From: Anaerolineae bacterium
GTDB lineage: Bacteria > Chloroflexota > Anaerolineae > Aggregatilineales > UBA3940
Direction: 5' to 3'
Length of the DNA stretch: 5,798 nucleotides
Assembly: GCA_020852775.1 (NCBI GenBank)
Contig: JADZAD010000307.1
Span: forward strand, 1 to 5,798
Shown here: piece after piece, positions 1 to 4,859 of the stretch
How the letters are laid out: every line of letters starts with the position of its first letter
Position numbering within the stretch: the stretch's first letter is position 1
The notes under the pieces: generated by a model
What the model saw: the letters and a program-made list of their open reading frames with translations, nothing else
Told to the model about the DNA's origin: nothing
Databases searched by the model: none
Translations under genes and position numbers: made by a program

Positions 1-300
1 ATCGCGCTGGGCAAAGGCCCGGCGATCAAGGTGATGGACGCGCGCTTCCTCTCCTCACCGGAAGTGATCGCCCTGATGGAGCGGGCGGCGAAGGCCGCGA
101 AGGTGCCCTGCCAGAAGGAAATCCTCACCGGCGGCACGACCGACGCCTCAGCGATCCAGCTTGCACGCGCCGGGGTACGCTCCGGCTGCCTGAGTATCCC
201 CTGCCGCTACGTACATTCGCCGAACGAGACGGTCAGCCTGAGCGACCTGCAGAACGGCGCCCGGCTGCTGCTCGCTGCGCTGACCGAGCCGGCCCTGTAG
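1..300 (+). CDS. M42 family metallo-aminopeptidase, C-terminal part (5' end outside window)
   Basis: The reading frame is open from base 1 and stops with TAG at 298-300, giving 99 visible residues; M42 enzymes usually run about 340-370 residues, so only the C-terminal quarter or so is here. The visible part carries the family's end signature: ILTGGTTDAS at residues 41-50, followed by IPCRYVHS at residues 66-73. In characterised M42 peptidases (TET-type and glutamyl aminopeptidase-like) the His of the R-Y-x-H-S motif is a zinc ligand, here His72, and the stretch after it (pattern S-x-N-E-T-V-x-L-x-D) is the usual C-terminal helix entry. These are cytosolic, dodecameric, two-metal enzymes that trim peptides released by the proteasome or other proteases. 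The subfamily and substrate preference cannot be read from this fragment. A strong hairpin follows 28 bp after the stop, so the gene probably ends its transcription unit. Confidence 0.88.
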   Translation: MALGKGPAIKVMDARFLSSPEVIALMERAAKAAKVPCQKEILTGGTTDASAIQLARAGVRSGCLSIPCRYVHSPNETVSLSDLQNGARLLLAALTEPAL

Positions 301-328
301 CAGCCCGGTACACCTGCCATAGTCAGAC

Positions 329-363
329 AGACATCCGGCTTTGCGAGCCGGATGTCTTGTTTC
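329..363 (+). terminator. Hairpin terminator after the M42 peptidase gene
   Basis: Bases 329-340 (AGACATCCGGCT) pair perfectly with 346-357 (AGCCGGATGTCT), a 12-bp stem with a 5-base loop TTGCG. It is followed by TGTTTC, a short and imperfect T-rich tail. The position, 28 bp after the peptidase stop and upstream of the next start, fits a rho-independent terminator. The weak T-tract is the only reservation. Confidence 0.8.
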
Positions 364-439
364 AGCAGATTCATGCACCCGTTAGGCCTCGCCGGGTGTA
401 AGATGAGAGAGAATCCCTGTGTCACAGAGAGGACAGGCT

Positions 440-706
440 ATGAATCGCCGCATACTGGGTGTGATCGTGATCGCGGTCTTGCTGCTACTGACCGCGTGTG
501 GGGGCAGGAAATCCGTGACCCCGCAGGCCGGGATGCCTAACCCCGCCTCGGTTTACTGCGAAGAACATGACGGCACGCTGGAGATCCGCGAAGACGAGTC
601 CGGCGGGCAGGTCGGCATCTGCGTCTTCGCAGACCGCAGCGAGTGCGAGGAATGGGCCTATTTCCGGGGTGAATGCGCCCCCGGGGACAGCCTCGGCGCG
701 AAGTAG
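440..706 (+). CDS. DUF333-type small lipoprotein
   Basis: Encodes 88 residues. An Arg-containing start and a hydrophobic helix (residues 5-17) lead to a lipobox L-T-A-C, with Cys20 as the predicted lipidated residue, so the mature protein should be anchored on the outer face of the cytoplasmic membrane. Residues 34-79 match the DUF333 pattern: an NPASVYC start at 34-40, a G-G-Q-x-G-x-C-V-F core at 55-63, and an E-C-E-E-W-A-Y-F-R-G-x-C end at 68-79. Cys40, Cys61, Cys69 and Cys79 could form two disulfides. The biochemical role of DUF333 is not established; some members are labelled 'putative hemolysin' without good support. I chose ATG at 440 because AGAGAGG (426-432) sits 7 bases upstream and the signal peptide begins there; a GTG at 419 in the same frame would add seven residues and lacks such a site. 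It converges on the next gene with 7 bp between stops. Confidence 0.86.
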   Translation: MNRRILGVIVIAVLLLLTACGGRKSVTPQAGMPNPASVYCEEHDGTLEIREDESGGQVGICVFADRSECEEWAYFRGECAPGDSLGAK

Positions 707-713
707 GCTGAGA

Positions 714-1067
714 TCAGGACAGGAGTGCCCCGAGCAGGCCGATTCCGCCGAAAAGCACGCTCAACAGGAACCCGATCAGGCCGAGGATGATCGCGCTGAT
801 CGTCCACAGGATGATCATGGCGGGGATCGCGGCCAGCGCGATCTTGACGAGCAGCACCACCAGCGACCAGAAGCCCATCCGGAAATCGGTGATGCGAACG
901 TCGCCGCCCCCTGTGCTCACCGGGTAGGCGCCAGGAGCCTGGCGAGCCGCCATCTGCTCAAGGATCTGCGTCTGCCGCATCTGGGCTTCATACAGGCGGT
1001 TGAGGTACTGCGTCTGAATGGCGAGGATCTCGGACGGGGTCTGTTGGGGGGTGGTGGGCTCGTTCAT
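714..1067 (-). CDS. Small membrane protein with two hydrophobic helices, function unknown
   Basis: Encodes 117 residues. The first 60 residues are hydrophilic and rich in Gln, Thr, Glu and Ala; residues about 12-43 look like one amphipathic helix, possibly a short coiled coil. A Gly-rich turn (53-55) and a basic stretch (R58 to R63) lead into two long hydrophobic segments at about 66-90 and 92-116, and the protein ends just after the second. The likely topology is a cytoplasmic N-terminal helix with a helical hairpin in the membrane. I recognise no family. ATG at 1067 is preferred because GGGAGGAG lies directly upstream at normal spacing; an in-frame start at 1115 would add 16 unremarkable residues across a potential hairpin and has no such site. 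It is transcribed divergently from the TrpF-like gene and convergently with the lipoprotein gene. It has no obvious enzymatic residues. Confidence 0.8.
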   Translation of the reverse strand: MNEPTTPQQTPSEILAIQTQYLNRLYEAQMRQTQILEQMAARQAPGAYPVSTGGGDVRITDFRMGFWSLVVLLVKIALAAIPAMIILWTISAIILGLIGFLLSVLFGGIGLLGALLS

Positions 1068-1083
1068 CGTGTCTCCTCCCGGT

Positions 1084-1103
1084 GACAGGCGGGCAGGCCT
1101 GTC
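1084..1103. repeat. Inverted repeat in the divergent gap, leader of the small membrane protein gene
   Basis: GACAGGC (1084-1090) and GCCTGTC (1097-1103) are perfect 7-base arms around a 6-base spacer GGGCAG. The repeat lies 17 bp upstream of the ATG at 1067, next to its ribosome-binding site, and upstream of the oppositely directed TrpF-like gene. It could be an operator for a dimeric repressor or an mRNA hairpin near the ribosome-binding site. In GC-rich DNA a 7-bp palindrome can also occur by chance. Confidence 0.35.
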
Positions 1104-1113
1104 TGATACACAC

Positions 1114-1119
1114 ATTCTA
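1114..1119 (-). promoter_or_regulatory. Possible -10 element for the small membrane protein gene
   Basis: On the minus strand these bases read TAGAAT, five of six matches to the sigma-70 -10 consensus, inside the locally AT-richer part (about 1105-1180) of the divergent gap. The distance to the ATG at 1067 is about 47 bp, which would place the inverted repeat at 1084-1103 in the 5' leader. I could not find a good -35 at the right spacing, so this is tentative. Confidence 0.3.
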
Positions 1120-1192
1120 TTGGGTTGTCCTGATGACGGATTGCGACTGTTTGTAACATAGTATAGACGGTCGCTATGAAGGGAGCCATGAG

Positions 1193-1873
1193 ATGATTAT
1201 CCAGATTTACGGCATCAGCACGGCGGAGGATGGCGCGATGGTCTCCGGAATGGGGGCCGAGCACGTTGGCCTGGCCGCGGGGATGCGGACGGGCATGGTG
1301 GACGAAGCCGAGTGCGAGCGGGTGCGCGATCTCTTCGCGGCGATTGTGTCGCCCTCGAAGCGGCTGGTGCTGACGCACGATGCGGACGTGGCACGGCTGG
1401 TCCGGCTGGTCGAGGTCGCCCGCCCGGATATCCTGCATATCAAGTACAACTACGAGGGGACGATGGGCCCGGACAAGGTCGCCGAACTGCGCCGCCTGCT
1501 GCCTGGCACCAGCCTGATGGTCTCCGTGCCGGTCGATGGCCCGGAGGCAGTGGATATCTCGCGCAGCTACGACGATGTGGCCGACTACGTCATGCTGGAT
1601 TCGCCGGGGCAGAGCGGCCACTATGGCGCGACGGGCGCGATCCACGACTGGTCGATCAGCCGCCGGGTGGTCGAGGCGTGCTCGATACCGGTGCTGCTCG
1701 CCGGTGGGCTGGGGCCGGACAACGTCGCCGAGTCGATCCGCCGGGTGCACCCCGCCGGGGTGGACTCGATGACGCACACCAGCTACGCAGACAACCGCTT
1801 CCGTAAAGACCCGGCCCGGGTGCGGCGCTTCATCGAAGAGGCGCGGGCCGCGGCGGCGGAACTCGGTTTGTAA
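1193..1873 (+). CDS. TrpF-like (phosphoribosylanthranilate isomerase fold) protein lacking the catalytic Cys
   Basis: Encodes 226 residues, normal for a single (beta-alpha)8 barrel of the TrpF family. The barrel landmarks are there: the first strand (residues 2-8), D136 in a V-M-L-D-S context matching the general-acid Asp of TrpF, a G-A-T-G-x-x-x-D-W-S motif at 146-154 matching the TrpF G-x-G-K-x-F-D-W-S loop, AGGLGPDNV at 170-178 (phosphate-binding strand 7), and V-x-P-x-G-V-D at 185-191. True TrpF begins K-I-C-G-I-T with a catalytic Cys; here the segment reads QIYGIST and the Cys position is Tyr6 (codon 1208-1210). The usual S-P-R substrate loop, the Lys of G-K-x-F-D-W and the S-S-G-V-E phosphate loop after strand 8 are also absent. 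No other trp gene is nearby. I infer a paralogue acting on another phosphosugar-like ligand, or a non-catalytic member, rather than trpF itself. Start: ATG 1193 with GAAGGGAG seven bases upstream. Confidence 0.78.
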   Translation: MIIQIYGISTAEDGAMVSGMGAEHVGLAAGMRTGMVDEAECERVRDLFAAIVSPSKRLVLTHDADVARLVRLVEVARPDILHIKYNYEGTMGPDKVAELRRLLPGTSLMVSVPVDGPEAVDISRSYDDVADYVMLDSPGQSGHYGATGAIHDWSISRRVVEACSIPVLLAGGLGPDNVAESIRRVHPAGVDSMTHTSYADNRFRKDPARVRRFIEEARAAAAELGL

Positions 1874-1879
1874 CCCTGC

Positions 1880-2800
1880 TTACGACAGGCGCGTGATCCG
1901 CGGCAGAAGCTGCTCGTAGCGGATACGCGCCTGTTCCTCCAGCGCCGGCGTGATAGTGGGTGGCCCGAACTGCTCCAGCATGAACGAGGCAGCGACCGCT
2001 CCCATCACAGCAGCTTCGGGCAGGCCGCGGCCCTCGCACAGCCCGACGATCATCCCGCCAATGTAGGCGTTGCCCCCGCCGGTCACATCGACGACCGCCA
2101 CGGGCACGACGGGCACGCTCCACGATTCGCCGGTGGTAGCGTCGTAGGTCACGGAGCCGCGTCCGCCCATCCGCAGGACGACGTAGCGCGGGCCGAGCGC
2201 CGCCAGCGCCCTGAGCGTGTCCGCGACGGGGCGATCCCCGAAGAGCTTGCGTGCTTCGAGCAGGTTCGGGGAATACAGCGGGAAGGTATGGATGTAATCA
2301 TAGACGCGCTGGATCGCTTCCGGCGTCTTCGCTGACGACAGGCTCGGCTCCGCCCCGACGAACACGCCTGCTCTCGTCAGGATGTCGGCAAAGCCCTCCC
2401 AGAGCGGGTCACCGATCGACTGGAAATGGTAGCCCCTGATCTGGCTCAGGGCAGCGGGCGGCAGGTCGTAGTAGGTGAGCTGCTCGTAGACCACCTCCGT
2501 GCTGGAGCGCATCAGATCGGTACGGTTGCCTTCAACGTCGTAGATCGAGCCGCAGCGGATGGTCGGCGTAGCGGTGGTGATCACGCCGCTGGTGTCCACG
2601 TCGAGGCGGTCGAGCAGGGAGAAGTCGAAATCCTGCCCGACTTTCGCATGCAGCCCGACCTCGTGTGACCAGACGCGCATACCGGCGGCCCCGTACATGC
2701 CGCCGCCGCCAAGCTGGTTCTCGATCCGGCGGCCATCGTGCAGCGTCACGTCCTCCAGCATGATGTCCCAGCCTACATAGCGCACTGTTCTGTCGGCCAT
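1880..2800 (-). CDS. PfkB/ribokinase-family sugar kinase-like protein with Asn in place of the catalytic Asp
   Basis: Encodes 306 residues, the usual length for a PfkB kinase. The N-terminal signature is present: a G-G-G-G run at 31-34 then Y-G-A-A-G, with a V-G-Q-D-F element near 54-58. The acidic S-P-N-L-L-E motif (177-182) supplies the N-x-x-E that helps place Mg-phosphate, and R-M-G-G-R-G-S at 210-216 matches the usual K-x-G-x-x-G strand before the nucleotide site. The second signature, normally D-T-x-G-A-G-D, reads DVTGGGNAYIGG at 238-249, so the anion hole is kept but the catalytic base is Asn244 (codon 2069-2071). The GGGN form and the overall motif order recall fungal Mak32-like members of the superfamily; that link is from memory. 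Substrate unknown. Start: ATG at 2800 with AGGAG ten bases upstream. It runs tail-to-tail with the TrpF-like gene and begins divergently from the gene at 2944. Confidence 0.85.
   Translation of the reverse strand: MADRTVRYVGWDIMLEDVTLHDGRRIENQLGGGGMYGAAGMRVWSHEVGLHAKVGQDFDFSLLDRLDVDTSGVITTATPTIRCGSIYDVEGNRTDLMRSSTEVVYEQLTYYDLPPAALSQIRGYHFQSIGDPLWEGFADILTRAGVFVGAEPSLSSAKTPEAIQRVYDYIHTFPLYSPNLLEARKLFGDRPVADTLRALAALGPRYVVLRMGGRGSVTYDATTGESWSVPVVPVAVVDVTGGGNAYIGGMIVGLCEGRGLPEAAVMGAVAASFMLEQFGPPTITPALEEQARIRYEQLLPRITRLS
1885..1934. terminator. Long hairpin inside the 3' end of the PfkB-like gene, possible bidirectional terminator
   Basis: Bases 1885-1901 and 1919-1934 are complementary over 16 pairs with a single bulged G at 1895. 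The 17-base loop itself contains GCAG (1903-1906) and CTGC (1910-1913), which could add a short inner stem. The structure lies 12 bases after the stop of the TrpF-like gene and overlaps the last 18 codons of the opposing gene, so it is positioned to act on both transcripts. Neither side has a clear T-tract (TCCTCC after the right arm), so intrinsic termination is an inference. An RNA-stability role is equally possible. Confidence 0.55.
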
Positions 2801-2842
2801 TGCCTGCCTGCTCCTGACGGTTCAAGTAGGGGATAGGATTGC

Positions 2843-2872
2843 TTGCCCCGGATGAAAAACCCGCCTTATACT
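2843..2872 (+). promoter_or_regulatory. Candidate sigma-70-type promoter for the gene at 2944
   Basis: TTGCCC (2843-2848, four of six to the -35 consensus) and TATACT (2867-2872, five of six to the -10 consensus) are separated by 18 bases in the divergent gap. Transcription would start near 2879, leaving about 65 bases of leader. A second -10-like TATAGT at 2901-2906 lies closer to the gene but has no recognisable -35. Confidence 0.4.
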
Positions 2873-2898
2873 GAATCTATACGAGGGGCCTGCCGGAC

Positions 2899-2904
2899 AT
2901 TATA
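2899..2904 (-). promoter_or_regulatory. Candidate -10 element for the PfkB-like gene
   Basis: On the minus strand these bases read TATAAT, a perfect -10 consensus, about 98 bp upstream of the PfkB-like start at 2800. No convincing -35 lies 16-18 bases upstream. It overlaps the plus-strand TATAGT at 2901-2906, so the two divergent promoters, if real, would compete for the same DNA. Confidence 0.35.
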
Positions 2905-2943
2905 GTTCCTCCCTGCCTCACTCTGCACGGAAAGGACCGCCTC

Positions 2944-3783
2944 ATGGACAGGAAACTGATCGGCATCATTGCCACTACTCTCAGTGTGGCCCTGTGTGGC
3001 TGCCCGGGCCTGTTCGCGTGTGCGTTCGGCGCAGCGATCGCCTTTGGCGCACCGGTCACGACGACGCTCAACGGCCAGACGACCGAGACTACCCTGCCGC
3101 CGCTTTACGGTGTCGTGCTGGTGCTGGTCGCTCTTGTCATGCTCCTCATTCCGGTGATCGCCCTGGTCGTCACACTGCGGATGCGTTCGATCGCGTCGAG
3201 CCCTGCCGCGCCGGTCTATGCATCGCCCGCACCGGCCTACCAGCCTGCTGCCCCCGCACCGTTTCCGCCTGCCGTCGCCCCGGCACAGCCAGTAGCTGCC
3301 CCGCCGCCGGTCACACCTGCCGCCAGCTCCCCCTCACAGGACGTGTATAACGCACTGATGGCGCTCAACCGCCCGACCGCGCCCTACCAGATCGTCGATG
3401 GGCGCGCCGAGAACTGCGATCTGATCGCTGAATGGAAGATCGTGGACGCAGGCTGGTACGAGGTCTTCGGTCAGGCCGGGCTGAAGAAGGTCTTCCGCAT
3501 CTACATGAAACTCGACCCGGCGAAGCGCGAAGTCCGCATGATGGACCGGGAATTCGCCGTGCAGTGGTCGGCTGGTGTACCGCAGCTTGGCGCGGAGGCC
3601 AGCTTCTTCCAGGGCCAGAAGGCCGAGATTTCGTTCGGTACGGGCTATGCCTTCACCGAGCAGCTTGAACCGGGTGTGGTCTACCGCTACAAGTTCAACA
3701 CGTCAGAGATCAAAACACCTGTCAAGCAGGCGGTGGAAGGCTGCGGCTGGAAGGTGCGCGGCGTGGCGCTCGGCAAGCTGTAG
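2944..3783 (+). CDS. Membrane-anchored protein with Pro/Ala-rich linker and unrecognised C-terminal domain
   Basis: Encodes 279 residues. Two hydrophobic segments, about 5-36 (with Cys18, Cys20 and Cys26) and about 54-79, flank a short Thr-rich loop (39-52) likely to be outside; R79 and R81 after the second helix suggest the rest faces the cytoplasm. Residues 85-130 are a low-complexity Pro/Ala linker. Residues 132-279 look like one folded domain rich in aromatic and charged positions: A-E-W-K-I-V-D near 162-168, W-Y-E-V-F at 171-175, K-K-V-F-R-I-Y-M-K-L at 181-190, and YKFNTSEIKTP at 249-259, ending G-W-K-V-R-G-V-A-L-G-K-L. I have a sense of having seen this C-terminal pattern in uncharacterised actinobacterial proteins but cannot name the family. 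The first segment is not a lipobox signal. Start: ATG 2944 with AAAGGA seven bases upstream. It ends 9 bp from the stop of sua5 on the other strand. Confidence 0.82.
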   Translation: MDRKLIGIIATTLSVALCGCPGLFACAFGAAIAFGAPVTTTLNGQTTETTLPPLYGVVLVLVALVMLLIPVIALVVTLRMRSIASSPAAPVYASPAPAYQPAAPAPFPPAVAPAQPVAAPPPVTPAASSPSQDVYNALMALNRPTAPYQIVDGRAENCDLIAEWKIVDAGWYEVFGQAGLKKVFRIYMKLDPAKREVRMMDREFAVQWSAGVPQLGAEASFFQGQKAEISFGTGYAFTEQLEPGVVYRYKFNTSEIKTPVKQAVEGCGWKVRGVALGKL

Positions 3784-3792
3784 TACGGCGCT

Positions 3793-4854
3793 TCAGCCCA
3801 CCAGCACGACCTTACCCTCGGCGGCGCGCAGCAGCCGGTCGTGGATCGCCAGCCCCGCGCCGGCAGGCTCGACATCGCAGGCGAGGATCGCGTCCACCCC
3901 GCGCGCGTCCAGTTCGCGCAGGGCGGCGAACAGCCGCGCTGCCGCCTGATCGAGATCACCGCGCGGCCCCAGCAGGCTGATTGCGGCGGCAGCTCCTGCC
4001 AGTCTGGCTTCATCCTCATCGAAGATCAACACCCCGGCGCGTTCGCCCTCCGCGGCACGGCGCAAGGCTTCATTTCGCAGCGCCGCGGTGATGGCTTCCG
4101 GGGGCCCGCTGTAGAGGTAGAGCGGCGCGCGCGGGGAATAATGCTTGAGCAGCATCCCCGGCGAAGCCGCACCCTCCACAGTATCGAGCGCCAGATACCG
4201 CCGGGTGACAGTCACCGTGGGCAGCACAGCACGCAGCGCTTCGAGCGACAGGCCGCCGGGCCGCAGCACCGTAGGTGGATCCGCGGTCAGGTCAAGCACG
4301 GTGGATTCTACACCGATCGGGGTCGGGCCACCGTCGAGGATGATCTCCACCCGGCCCGCGAGGTCGTCAAGGACGTGCTGTGCGGTGGTTGGGCTGGGGC
4401 GCGAGAAGCGGTTGGCACTGGGCGCGGCGATCGGCACCCCGGCGGCGCGGATCAGCGCCAGCGGGATAGCGTGTGCGGGCATCCGCACTGCGACAGTTTT
4501 CCCTCCGGCACAGACGGCAGCGGGGATCGCCGTGCCTTTCGGCAGGACAAGTGTCAGCGGGCCGGGCCAGAAACGTTCAGCCAGCCGCCAGGCGGCGTAA
4601 GGAACCTCCGCCACAATCTGCTCAAGCTCTTCCGGCGCGGCAATGTGCACGATCAACGGGTCGGCGGCCGGGCGCTCCTTGGCCGCGAAGATACGCTCCA
4701 CGGCGGCCTCGTCGAGCGCGTTCGCGCCCAGGCCGTAGACGGTTTCCGTGGGGAAGGCCACCAGCTCGCCGGCGCGGATCACTGCCGCGGCCTGGGCAAC
4801 ACGGGCCGGATCAGGGTGCAGCGGGTCAACCGGAATAACGAGAGTCTCAGGCAT
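3793..4854 (-). CDS. sua5: Threonylcarbamoyl-AMP synthase, Sua5 (TsaC2) type
   Basis: Encodes 353 residues, right for the long two-domain Sua5 form rather than the short TsaC form. The enzyme makes threonylcarbamoyl-AMP from threonine, bicarbonate and ATP in the cytoplasm, the first step of t6A37 formation on ANN-decoding tRNAs; TsaD and partners do the transfer. The YrdC domain (about 15-200) shows FPTETVYGLGANA at 34-46, K-E-R-P at 59-62 (the usual motif is K-G-R-P), WPGPLT at 96-101, V-R-M-P at 123-126, APSANRFSRPSPT at 144-156, and G-V-E-S-T-V-L-D at 181-188. A linker with ASPGMLLKHYSP (230-241) leads to the Sua5 C-terminal domain, which ends in the typical G-L-A-I-H-D-R-L-L-R-A-A. It starts 5 bp after the glycosyltransferase stop and has no clear ribosome-binding site, so translation is probably coupled to that gene. 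No tsaB, tsaD or tsaE is in view. Confidence 0.95.
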   Translation of the reverse strand: MPETLVIPVDPLHPDPARVAQAAAVIRAGELVAFPTETVYGLGANALDEAAVERIFAAKERPAADPLIVHIAAPEELEQIVAEVPYAAWRLAERFWPGPLTLVLPKGTAIPAAVCAGGKTVAVRMPAHAIPLALIRAAGVPIAAPSANRFSRPSPTTAQHVLDDLAGRVEIILDGGPTPIGVESTVLDLTADPPTVLRPGGLSLEALRAVLPTVTVTRRYLALDTVEGAASPGMLLKHYSPRAPLYLYSGPPEAITAALRNEALRRAAEGERAGVLIFDEDEARLAGAAAAISLLGPRGDLDQAAARLFAALRELDARGVDAILACDVEPAGAGLAIHDRLLRAAEGKVVLVG

Positions 4855-4859
4855 AGAGG

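Noticed and set aside
374..400. Hairpin (CACCCG/CGGGTG with an 11-base loop) upstream of the lipoprotein gene as a riboswitch or operator
   Set aside because: Only six good pairs plus one wobble and one A-T, common by chance in GC-rich DNA, and no known regulatory motif is recognisable.
688..710. Six-bp stem (CAGCCT/AGGCTG) at the lipoprotein stop as a terminator
   Set aside because: The stem is short with an 11-base loop and no T-tract follows; too weak to list as a feature.
567..1085. 172-codon plus-strand frame across the lipoprotein and small membrane protein genes
   Set aside because: It overlaps two better-supported genes in other frames, and the translation is Gln/Asp/Arg-rich low-complexity sequence without a ribosome-binding site.
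1176..1196. Six-codon frame (MKGAMR) whose stop overlaps the TrpF-like ATG, possible leader peptide
   Set aside because: It has no ribosome-binding site of its own and contains the binding site of the next gene; there is no codon run suggesting attenuation.
1064..1777. 237-codon open frame on the minus strand opposite the TrpF-like gene
   Set aside because: Its product is dominated by His, Arg, Gln and Asp, has no domain, and it overlaps both the TrpF-like gene and the ribosome-binding site of the small membrane protein gene.
1193..1873. Calling this gene trpF and the region a tryptophan locus
   Set aside because: The catalytic Cys and several substrate loops are missing and no other trp gene is in the window.
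3190..3335. Pro/Ala-rich stretch as a DNA repeat array
   Set aside because: The amino-acid composition is repetitive, but the codons vary and there is no regular DNA unit; it is a protein linker.
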